DNA from: Hyphomicrobiales bacterium
Lineage (GTDB): Bacteria > Pseudomonadota > Alphaproteobacteria > Rhizobiales > Beijerinckiaceae
Length of the DNA stretch: 7,156 nucleotides
NCBI GenBank assembly: GCA_028290595.1
Contig: JAQGJO010000576.1
Span: 1-7,156, forward strand
Reading direction: 5' to 3'
Position 1 is the first letter of the stretch, and the number at the start of each line of letters is the position of its first letter. The notes under the pieces are model-generated. The model saw only the letters and a list, made by a program, of their open reading frames with translations. It searched no databases and had not been told where the DNA came from. The position numbers and the translations under genes were made by a program. Positions 1 through 7,156 of the stretch are shown piece by piece.

Positions 1-861
1 GAAATCGGCGTACCCAGGCGGCTGATCCAAGCACACAAATCCAATGCGCGCATCAACGACCCCGAGATCTGGGAAGACTACCGGCGCCCGCGCGATGCGA
101 GCGCGCACAAATATTCCCGTGGCGCGCTCGTGGTGTTCTCCGGCGGCGCCTCTCATACCGGTGCCGCGAGGCTGACGGCGAATGCTGGCCTGAGGGCTGG
201 CGCAGGGCTGGTGACGATCGCCAGCCCCGCCGAGGCGATGGACATCAATGCCACGCATCTGACGGCCGTCATGCTGCGGCAGATCGAAGATATCGCCGAC
301 CTGAACGCCTGGCTCGTTGACAAGCGGCTGTCCACGTTCGTGCTCGGTCCCGGTTTCGGCATCGGGGCAAAGGCACGCGATTTTTCGCTGGCGCTGAGGG
401 ATCGCAAACTGGTGCTCGATGCCGACGGCATCACCAGCTTCAAGGATGATCCCGGCGCGTTGTTCGACGCCTTCGCGACCGGTGAGCCGCATCTGATCCT
501 GTCTCCGCACGAAGGCGAATTCCGGCGGCTTTTTGCCGACATCGCCGATGACGCGAAACTGTCGAAGATCAATAAGGCGATCACCGCCGCGCGGCGCGCC
601 AACGCCGCCGTCATCTACAAAGGTTCGGATACGGTCATCGCCAGCCCGGACGGCCGCGCTGCGATCAACATCAATGCGCCACCATCACTTGCCACGGCAG
701 GCTCCGGCGACGTTCTGGCCGGCATCTGCGGCGCACTACTGGCGCAAGGCTATCCAGCCTACGAAGCCGCCTGCGCCGCCGTCTGGCATCACGGCGATGC
801 GGCCAAACGAGCGGGCGAGGGGCTTACGGCCGAGACGCTGGTCGAGCACGTCTTGACCTGA
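1..861 (+). CDS. nnr: Bifunctional NAD(P)H-hydrate repair enzyme Nnr, C-terminal dehydratase part (5'-truncated by window)
   Basis: The reading frame is open from base 1 and gives 286 residues to TGA at 859-861, so the start lies outside the window. What remains is the YjeF_C/CARKD domain, the ADP-dependent (S)-NAD(P)H-hydrate dehydratase, a cytosolic enzyme that converts hydrated (damaged) NADH or NADPH back to the normal cofactor. In window residue numbers I see HKYSRG at 36-41, the glycine-rich SGGASHTGAARL near 47-58, GPG at 116-118, LDADG at 139-143, SPHEGEFRRLF at 168-178, KGSDT at 207-211, NAPP at 225-228, and GSGDVLAG at 234-241 with the expected catalytic Asp237. The first 35 residues look like the linker found in bacterial fusions with an N-terminal YjeF_N epimerase domain, so I infer a bifunctional protein; a dehydratase-only protein cannot be excluded. 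The frame appears intact. No clear terminator follows: the next gene's promoter begins 14 nt after the stop. Confidence 0.95.
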   Translation, partial: EIGVPRRLIQAHKSNARINDPEIWEDYRRPRDASAHKYSRGALVVFSGGASHTGAARLTANAGLRAGAGLVTIASPAEAMDINATHLTAVMLRQIEDIADLNAWLVDKRLSTFVLGPGFGIGAKARDFSLALRDRKLVLDADGITSFKDDPGALFDAFATGEPHLILSPHEGEFRRLFADIADDAKLSKINKAITAARRANAAVIYKGSDTVIASPDGRAAININAPPSLATAGSGDVLAGICGALLAQGYPAYEAACAAVWHHGDAAKRAGEGLTAETLVEHVLT

Positions 862-874
862 ACAATAGCGGACA

Positions 875-903
875 TTGACCTCCGAGGAGGTTCTTAGTAT
901 GTT
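875..903 (+). promoter_or_regulatory. Sigma70-like promoter for the small low-GC gene
   Basis: TTGACC (875-880, 5 of 6 matches to TTGACA) is separated by 17 bases from TATGTT (898-903, 4 of 6 matches to TATAAT). Predicted transcription would begin near 910, just before a GGAG ribosome binding site (918-921) and the ATG at 931. The geometry is good and the site sits immediately upstream of the only gene it could serve. This is a consensus match only, with no experimental support. Confidence 0.5.
878..891. promoter_or_regulatory. Perfect palindrome in the promoter spacer, possible operator
   Basis: ACCTCC-GA-GGAGGT is a perfect 6+2+6 inverted repeat. It overlaps the last bases of the -35 hexamer and fills most of the spacer of the promoter at 875-903. 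A dimeric regulator could bind there. The two-base centre is too tight for an RNA hairpin at full stem length, and no T-run follows, so it is not a terminator. It may also be chance. Confidence 0.3.
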
Positions 904-930
904 CGCAGTCATTTGTTGGAGATTCACGAC

Positions 931-1335
931 ATGTCGCGACCTATCGTTAGCCGTCGGTTAGAAGCAGATGTAGAGAACGAGACTCGAGAGAAGTGGCGAG
1001 GCGATAGCGAAAAAGTGGCAACAACGACAATCCAAGGCCTTGAGTGGCTCGGTGTTGAGTTGAGTAGCCGCTACGACAAAGCCGACGAGTATGAAACTAT
1101 GCTCAATATGATTGAAGATGTTTCCGACAATCTCGTTGGCCGAGTCGAGACAATATTCTGTGACAGCAAAGCCAATGTTTACAGTGTTAAGTTTCGCCAA
1201 TGCAATTTGGCGCAGGCCAAAGTCTTGGGTGAACAACTTAACAATTCTTTTTACACACGCAACTGTTGGCACAACGGCTTATTTGTGACCGGAGCACACG
1301 GCGGTGAGCTTTTTTTTCAGCCTGGACATCGATGA
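931..1335 (+). CDS. Small hypothetical protein in a low-GC island
   Basis: I do not recognise this 134-residue protein. I chose ATG at 931 (MSRPIVSRR) over an in-frame TTG at 913 because GGAG at 918-921 lies 9 bases upstream of 931. The protein looks soluble, with no signal peptide or membrane segment. It has a charged N-terminal third (residues 10-30), a likely helical middle rich in Glu and Asp (about 45-70), and a C-terminal part with scattered cysteines and aromatic residues. GC over 961-1320 is about 47%, well below its neighbours, and codons such as TTA, ATA and AAT are more common than in uvrA, so transfer from elsewhere is plausible. The 3' end is odd: an eight-T run at 1310-1317 lies 16 bases before the stop codon. 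Removing one T would give a 142-residue protein ending FFSLDIDEDAWKRSA at TAA 1358-1360, directly against the uvrA stop. Whether the annotated end, a frameshift or a pseudogene is correct is undecided. Confidence 0.55.
   Translation: MSRPIVSRRLEADVENETREKWRGDSEKVATTTIQGLEWLGVELSSRYDKADEYETMLNMIEDVSDNLVGRVETIFCDSKANVYSVKFRQCNLAQAKVLGEQLNNSFYTRNCWHNGLFVTGAHGGELFFQPGHR
1293..1317 (+). terminator. Terminator-like hairpin with T-run at the 3' end of the small gene
   Basis: AGC-A-CAC, loop GGCG, GTG-A-GCT (1293-1310) forms two 3-bp stems around an A/A mismatch, with an extra A-T pair absorbed into the outer stem at 1293/1310... in full, A1293-T1310, G1294-C1309, C1295-G1308, then C1297-G1306, A1298-T1305 and C1299-G1304. 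Seven Ts follow at 1311-1317. The shape fits a rho-independent terminator for rightward transcription. It lies before the stop codon of the reading frame at 931-1335, which is unusual and lowers confidence in either the terminator or the gene end. Confidence 0.35.
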
Positions 1336-1360
1336 AGATGCATGGAAACGAAGTGCGTAA

Positions 1361-4282
<2,922 letters not shown>

Positions 4283-4351
4283 CAATGAAGGCTTTCGATA
4301 AGATTTGTCACCGGCCGGCGACCTGCGCGGAGCCCGGAATTGCTGCTTCTA

Positions 4352-4379
4352 ACTATCCCAAACGCGGCTCGCTTGGCAA
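4352..4379 (-). promoter_or_regulatory. uvrA: Candidate uvrA promoter (weak)
   Basis: On the minus strand TTGCCA (4379-4374, 5 of 6 matches) is followed after 16 bases by GATAGT (4357-4352, 4 of 6). Transcription would start near 4345, giving a leader of about 60 nt. A rival candidate is TAGTAT at 4449-4444, which has no good -35 but would place the LexA box directly in its spacer; that one better explains SOS control. The sequence alone does not decide between them. Confidence 0.3.
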
Positions 4380-4424
4380 ACGTTCGCCGCCAAAAAATGT
4401 CAGCATCCTGATGTCCGAATCCAT

Positions 4425-4453
4425 TTGACAAGTCCTAGCGTAAATACTAGAAC
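4425..4453 (+). promoter_or_regulatory. ssb: ssb promoter, overlapped by the LexA box
   Basis: A perfect TTGACA (4425-4430) is followed after 17 bases by TAGAAC (4448-4453, 4 of 6 matches to TATAAT). The last four bases of the -10 hexamer are the first half-site of the LexA box, so bound LexA would block polymerase here. Transcription would begin near 4460, leaving a leader of about 145 nt before the ssb ATG. The leader is long enough that a second promoter closer to ssb is possible. Confidence 0.6.
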
Positions 4454-4464
4454 AAAGAAAGAAC
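4450..4464. promoter_or_regulatory. LexA (SOS) box GAAC-N7-GAAC
   Basis: GAAC (4450-4453), seven bases AAAGAAA, GAAC (4461-4464). Read on the minus strand this is GTTC-N7-GTTC, the direct-repeat LexA operator established for alphaproteobacteria, which differs from the palindromic CTGT-N8-ACAG box of gammaproteobacteria. It lies between divergent uvrA and ssb, both known SOS genes in many bacteria, so one operator probably serves both. It covers the -10 of the ssb promoter and the spacer of one uvrA candidate. Confidence 0.85.
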
Positions 4465-4568
4465 AAATTGCGAGAAACCATTTGCCTGCAACGGCATTAA
4501 CTGTGGATGACGGCCTGTTGGGCGCGCATCTCCGGTTCAAAGCGTCTATGGATGGTCTAGATTTAGTA

Positions 4569-4587
4569 GCGCGGGCGGAACCCGCGC
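4569..4587 (+). promoter_or_regulatory. ssb: GC-rich hairpin in the ssb leader
   Basis: GCGCGGG (4569-4575), loop CGGAA, CCCGCGC (4581-4587) gives a perfect 7-bp all-GC stem. It ends 5 bases before the ssb ribosome binding site at 4593. No T-run follows, so it is not a simple terminator. It could influence ribosome access or mRNA stability; that is inference. Confidence 0.45.
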
Positions 4588-4592
4588 GTGGC

Positions 4593-4597
4593 AAGGA
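4593..4597 (+). promoter_or_regulatory. ssb: ssb ribosome binding site
   Basis: AAGGA lies 8 bases before ATG 4606. It selects this start over the in-frame GTG codons at 4588 (which precedes the site) and 4603, and yields the N-terminus [13 protein letters not shown] expected for rhizobial SSB. Confidence 0.75.
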
Positions 4598-4605
4598 AAA
4601 TAGTG

Positions 4606-5136
4606 ATGGCGGGCAGCGTTAACAAGGTCATTCTCATTGGTAATGTGGGCGCGGATCCCGAAATCCGCCGCACCCAAGACGGTCGTCCGATTGCCAACCT
4701 TCGCATCGCGACTTCGGAAACGTGGCGTGACAAGAATTCCGGCGAGCGCAAGGAAAAGACCGAATGGCACACCGTGGTGGTGTTCAATGAAGGTCTCTGC
4801 AAGGTCGTCGAACAATATGTCAAGAAGGGTGCCAAGCTCTATATCGAAGGCGCGCTGCAGACCCGCAAGTGGCAGGACCAGACAGGCAACGACCGCTACT
4901 CGACGGAAATCGTGTTGCAGGGTTTTGGCTCCACGCTCACCATGCTGGATGGTCGCGGCGAGGGCGGTGGACGCAGCCCGCAGGGCGGCGGCAATGACGA
5001 TTACGACCAGAGCAGTGGCTTCGACGGGGGCAATGGCGGACGCAGCACACCGGCGCGCGCGCCGGCCAGCGGCAACCGTTCGTCATCGCCCGCGCCAAGC
5101 TTCTCGCGCGACATGGACGATGACATTCCGTTCTGA
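4606..5136 (+). CDS. ssb: Single-stranded DNA-binding protein (SSB)
   Basis: This 176-residue protein coats single-stranded DNA during replication, recombination and repair, and recruits partner proteins. The OB-fold spans about residues 5-113, with aromatic residues W40, W54, F60 and W89 matching the DNA-stacking positions W40, W54, F60 and W88 of E. coli SSB. A disordered linker rich in Gly, Ser and Asn covers about 115-168. The last residues, MDDDIPF, form the acidic C-terminal tip by which SSB binds many partners, so the protein is complete. Length is typical for a tetrameric bacterial SSB. It is divergent from uvrA across a LexA box, so SOS induction is likely. The RNase H gene begins 26 nt after its stop on the same strand, suggesting co-transcription. 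Confidence 0.98.
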   Translation: MAGSVNKVILIGNVGADPEIRRTQDGRPIANLRIATSETWRDKNSGERKEKTEWHTVVVFNEGLCKVVEQYVKKGAKLYIEGALQTRKWQDQTGNDRYSTEIVLQGFGSTLTMLDGRGEGGGRSPQGGGNDDYDQSSGFDGGNGGRSTPARAPASGNRSSSPAPSFSRDMDDDIPF

Positions 5137-5162
5137 TCGGAGAAACGACGGCATCCGAACCG

Positions 5163-5660
5163 ATGGCTGCTGCTGATATCGAGGAAATGGCGGGAGCAGG
5201 GCATGGCCTCCATGTCTATGCAGATGGTTGCTACGAGCCGGAAAGCGAAACGGGCGGCTGGGCCTTTGTTGCCTACCGCGACGGTCTGGAGATTGCGTCC
5301 TGCTTCGGCAATATCGAGCGGTCATCGAACAATGCCATGGAGTTGATCGCTCTGCTGGAGGCTGCAAGGTGGGTCGGCGCCAATGCCGCAGGCGAGGCGG
5401 CTATCATCTGGTCCGATTCCGTATATGCCGTGAACGGCTGCAACCAGTGGCGGCATATCTGGAAGAACGCTGATTGGCGGAAGAAAGCCCCGGGTTCGAA
5501 TGCCAGGAGTCGAACCGTCGCCAATCCTGAGCTCTGGAAGGCACTTGATGCGGTGCTGTCGAGGAATGCGCTTCTGACAATTGGCTGGTGCAAGGGTCAT
5601 TCCGGCATTCATGGCAACGACAAGGCGGACAAATTGGCGGAACTCGGGCGGTGTTCGTGA
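5163..5660 (+). CDS. RNase HI-family ribonuclease (rnhA-like)
   Basis: This 165-residue protein has the RNase HI fold, whose members cut the RNA strand of RNA-DNA hybrids such as R-loops and primers. The catalytic set is present: D21 (YADG), E60 (NAMEL), D85 (SDS), H146 (KGHSG) and D156 (NDKAD), with His-to-Asp spacing identical to E. coli H124/D134. It diverges from typical RnhA: the usual Gly/Pro-rich SGNPGPGG after the first Asp is replaced by YEPESETGG, and there is an N-terminal extension of about 14 residues. It may therefore be a second RNase HI beside a standard rnhA elsewhere, which I cannot see. The start at 5163 is the first ATG in frame but has only a distant GGAG (5139-5142); translation may be coupled to ssb. 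ATG 5187 is another option, though its GAGGA sits too close. The stop is 3 nt from that of the convergent marC. Confidence 0.9.
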   Translation: MAAADIEEMAGAGHGLHVYADGCYEPESETGGWAFVAYRDGLEIASCFGNIERSSNNAMELIALLEAARWVGANAAGEAAIIWSDSVYAVNGCNQWRHIWKNADWRKKAPGSNARSRTVANPELWKALDAVLSRNALLTIGWCKGHSGIHGNDKADKLAELGRCS

Positions 5661-5663
5661 CAG

Positions 5664-6305
5664 CTACGGCCCGGTATAGACCGTCATCGAAGCGCGTATG
5701 CCGTCGATAACGAACTGGACCGCCAAGGCCGCGAGCAGCACGCCGAGAAGCCGGGTCAGGATCGCCCGGCCGGTCTGTCCGAGATAGCGGTCGATGCGAT
5801 CGGCGATCATCAGGGCGGCCAGGATGATGGCGAAGACCACGGCGATGACGACGATTAACTGGACGCGCTGGAAAGCCGTGGGAAAATTGCCGGCGAGCAG
5901 GATCGTCGCCGAGATCGATCCCGGGCCCGAAATCAGCGGAATCGCCAGCGGGAAGACCGCGAGATTCTGGATGTGATCCTTGGTGATCGCCGTCTCGCTC
6001 GTCTTCTCCTTGCGCTCCTGGCGTTTCTCGAAGACCATTTCAAAGGCAATGAAGAACAGCAGGAAACCGCCTGCGATGCGGAAGGCCGGCAGCGATATGC
6101 CGAGCACACCGAGCACGCCCGCGCCCGTGATTGCAAAGACCGACAGGATGATAAAGGCGATGAGCGTACCGCGAAGCGCCGTCTGTTTTCGCTGGGCGGC
6201 GTTCATGCCCGCCGTCAGGCCGAGGAATATCGGCGCGAGGCCGGGCGGGTCCGTGGTCACCAGAAGCGTGGTGAAGGCATTGATCAGCTCCGCCGTCGTC
6301 GCCAT
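5664..6305 (-). CDS. marC: MarC-family integral membrane protein
   Basis: This 213-residue protein belongs to the MarC/UPF0056 family of inner-membrane proteins with about six transmembrane segments. The family's function is unclear; the E. coli name came from an early link to multiple antibiotic resistance that later work did not support. Hydrophobic segments lie near residues 5-27, 44-68, 74-93, 115-138, 148-170 and 181-203. Family motifs include TTDPPGLAPIFLGLT (17-31) in the first half and PLAIPLISGPGSISATI (119-135) in the second, with a charged loop KRQERKEKTSE near 94-104 between the halves. I chose ATG 6305-6303 because AGGGG (6316-6312) lies 6 bases upstream; the frame extends to an ATG at 6398, but that stretch reads as Arg/Cys-rich noise. 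The gene converges on RNase H and is divergent from gyrA. A long-range inverted repeat lies in its leader. Confidence 0.92.
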   Translation of the reverse strand: MATTAELINAFTTLLVTTDPPGLAPIFLGLTAGMNAAQRKQTALRGTLIAFIILSVFAITGAGVLGVLGISLPAFRIAGGFLLFFIAFEMVFEKRQERKEKTSETAITKDHIQNLAVFPLAIPLISGPGSISATILLAGNFPTAFQRVQLIVVIAVVFAIILAALMIADRIDRYLGQTGRAILTRLLGVLLAALAVQFVIDGIRASMTVYTGP

Positions 6306-6320
6306 ATATGTCCCCTGTTT

Positions 6321-6395
6321 CCTCTTTTTCCGACAGCGTGCCGGACGTGCTGCGCCAAGGCAAGCAAATAGCGCGCAACGGGCTGGAAAAAGAGG
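6321..6395. repeat. 11-bp inverted repeat in the marC leader
   Basis: CCTCTTTTTCC (6321-6331) and GGAAAAAGAGG (6385-6395) are perfect reverse complements separated by 53 bases. In the marC transcript the second arm would end 4 bases before the ribosome binding site AGGGG, so pairing could affect translation if transcription starts upstream of 6395. It could equally be a DNA-level site or chance, as the arms are low-complexity. Confidence 0.5.
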
Positions 6396-6405
6396 CAAAA
6401 CCTGT

Positions 6406-6436
6406 TCATAAGGCAGCCTCGAAATTGGCCTTATGA
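6406..6436. promoter_or_regulatory. 9-bp inverted repeat upstream of gyrA, possible operator
   Basis: TCATAAGGC (6406-6414) and GCCTTATGA (6428-6436) are perfect reverse complements separated by 13 bases. The centres of the arms are about 22 bases apart, two helical turns, as for a dimeric regulator. The right arm overlaps the gyrA -35 region. The core TCATAAGG recurs at 6471-6478 next to the gyrA start, giving three copies in about 75 bases. Confidence 0.45.
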
Positions 6437-6454
6437 CGGCCTATCGGCTATAAC
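6425..6454 (+). promoter_or_regulatory. gyrA: Candidate gyrA promoter
   Basis: TTGGCC (6425-6430, 4 of 6 matches) is followed after 18 bases by TATAAC (6449-6454, 5 of 6). Transcription would begin near 6461, giving a leader of about 30 nt. The -10 is the best match in this intergenic region. Gyrase promoters are often sensitive to supercoiling, but nothing here shows that directly. Confidence 0.5.
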
Positions 6455-6465
6455 GGCGGCAGTGA

Positions 6466-6480
6466 TTCCTTCATAAGGAA
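6466..6480 (+). promoter_or_regulatory. gyrA: gyrA ribosome binding site within a small hairpin
   Basis: TTCCTT-CAT-AAGGAA is a perfect 6-bp stem with a 3-base loop. Its right arm, AAGGAA (6475-6480), is the best Shine-Dalgarno match for gyrA, lying about 12 bases before the TTG start. If it folds in the mRNA the site would be partly masked. The stem is AT-rich and weak, so its effect is uncertain. Confidence 0.45.
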
Positions 6481-6491
6481 ATGTGAGAACT

Positions 6492-7156
6492 TTGTCAGAG
6501 ATTACCCCCCCAGGCGGCAAGGGCCCGAGCGGCATCGAACCAATCTCCATCATCGAGGAAATGCAGCGCTCATATCTCGATTACGCGATGAGCGTGATCG
6601 TCAGCCGCGCATTGCCCGACGTTCGTGACGGATTGAAGCCGGTGCATCGGCGCATCCTGTTCGGCATGAACGAACTCGGCATCGACTGGAACAAGAAATA
6701 CGTCAAATGCGCCCGCGTCACCGGCGACGTGATGGGTAAATATCACCCGCACGGCAATGCTGCGATCTACGATGCGCTGGCCCGCATGGCCCAGCATTGG
6801 TCGCTTCGGCTGCCGCTGATCGATGGTCAGGGCAATTTCGGCTCCGTCGACGGCGATCCGCCAGCAGCCGAACGGTACACCGAAGCTCGCCTCGCCAAGC
6901 CGGCGATGGCCTTGCTCGAGGATATCGACAAGGACACGGTTGATTTCGGCCCGAACTATGACGGCTCGCGCGACGAGCCTCTGGTCCTGCCCGCGCGCTA
7001 CCCCAATCTGCTGGTCAACGGCGCGGGCGGCATCGCGGTCGGCATGGCGACCACCATTCCGCCGCACAAGCGCGGCGAAGTCATTGATGGCTGCATCGCA
7101 CTGCTCGCCAATCCGTCGAGGGCTTTGCCGCAGATCCTGGAGATCCTTCCAGGTCC
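6492..7156 (+). CDS. gyrA: DNA gyrase subunit A, N-terminal part (3'-truncated by window)
   Basis: GyrA, with GyrB, introduces negative supercoils by passing DNA through a transient double-strand break. The window holds 221 complete codons, covering the start of the breakage-reunion domain. The start TTG at 6492-6494 gives [17 protein letters not shown]; an in-frame GTG at 6483 is less likely because it nearly touches the AAGGA site. The N-terminus carries the conserved [20 protein letters not shown] (27-46). The catalytic Tyr is Tyr129 in AERYTEARL, equivalent to E. coli Tyr122, an offset of 7. In the quinolone-resistance region, [11 protein letters not shown] (84-94), the position of E. coli Ser83 is Ala90, while Asp94 matches Asp87. 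The frame is intact to the right edge. A C7 run at 6505-6511 lies near the start but leaves the frame unbroken. Confidence 0.97.
   Translation, partial: MSEITPPGGKGPSGIEPISIIEEMQRSYLDYAMSVIVSRALPDVRDGLKPVHRRILFGMNELGIDWNKKYVKCARVTGDVMGKYHPHGNAAIYDALARMAQHWSLRLPLIDGQGNFGSVDGDPPAAERYTEARLAKPAMALLEDIDKDTVDFGPNYDGSRDEPLVLPARYPNLLVNGAGGIAVGMATTIPPHKRGEVIDGCIALLANPSRALPQILEILPG

Larger units (their letters stand above)
4283..4605. other. uvrA-ssb divergent intergenic region
   Basis: This 323-base stretch between two divergent genes carries no convincing gene of its own. It holds a LexA box (4450-4464), an ssb promoter (4425-4453), weak uvrA promoter candidates, a 16-bp imperfect palindrome GTC-A-CCGGCCGG-C-GAC at 4307-4322 close to the uvrA start, and a GC-rich hairpin (4569-4587) just before the ssb ribosome binding site. 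Short open frames across it, such as 4425-4622 (+) and 4400-4594 (-), resemble no known protein and overlap control signals. Confidence 0.8.

Noticed and set aside
884..930. Terminator for nnr in the palindrome region
   Set aside because: The palindrome at 878-891 has a two-base loop and no T-run after it.
4588..4605. GTG start giving SSB six extra residues
   Set aside because: The AAGGA ribosome binding site lies downstream of it and points to ATG 4606, which gives the expected SSB N-terminus.
4425..4622. Small + strand frame before ssb
   Set aside because: It overlaps the ssb promoter, LexA box and ssb start, and resembles no protein.
6306..6398. 31-residue N-terminal extension of MarC
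   Set aside because: The extension is Arg/Cys/Ala-rich, unlike MarC proteins, while ATG 6305 has a well-spaced AGGGG.
6505..6511. C7 run near the gyrA start as a phase-variation tract
   Set aside because: gyrA is essential, the frame is intact, and the run reads naturally as Thr-Pro-Pro matching related GyrA N-termini.
6570..7067. 165-residue open frame on - strand
   Set aside because: Antisense to the conserved gyrA breakage-reunion domain; no family features.

Overview
The window looks like chromosomal DNA of an alphaproteobacterium of the order Hyphomicrobiales (Rhizobiales), perhaps near Mesorhizobium, Phyllobacterium or Brucella. This rests on my recollection of rhizobial UvrA, SSB and GyrA sequences, on the high GC of the coding regions, and on a perfect GAAC-N7-GAAC motif, the alphaproteobacterial type of LexA box, between uvrA and ssb. 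The genus is an inference and cannot be settled here.

Layout from left to right. (1) 1-861, +: the 3' part of nnr, encoding the ADP-dependent NAD(P)H-hydrate dehydratase domain; the gene enters from outside the window. (2) About 862-1360: a small low-GC island (about 47% over 961-1320, against about 67% in a sampled stretch of uvrA). It holds one unrecognised small gene with its own sigma70-like promoter and a hairpin plus T8 run near its 3' end. (3) 1361-4282, -: uvrA, the damage-recognition ATPase of nucleotide excision repair. (4) 4283-4605: a divergent regulatory region with a LexA box overlapping a strong ssb promoter, weaker uvrA promoter candidates, and a GC-rich hairpin just before the ssb ribosome binding site. 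(5) 4606-5136, +: ssb, followed 26 nt later by an RNase HI-family gene (5163-5660, +), probably one operon. (6) 5664-6305, -: a MarC-family membrane protein gene whose stop lies 3 nt from the RNase H stop. (7) 6306-6491: a divergent marC/gyrA control region rich in inverted repeats. (8) 6492 to the right edge, +: the 5' third or less of gyrA.

UvrA, SSB, RNase H and gyrase all belong to genome maintenance. The shared LexA box suggests that uvrA and the ssb-RNase H pair are induced together in the SOS response. Nnr (repair of damaged nicotinamide cofactors) and MarC (inner-membrane protein of unclear function) have no obvious link to this theme.

Most of the window is ordinary core genome. I found no convincing undescribed multi-gene system. 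The points most worth checking are the low-GC orphan gene with its odd 3' end, the SOS-linked ssb-RNase H pair, the nested inverted repeats around the marC and gyrA starts, and the natural alanine at the main quinolone-resistance position of GyrA.
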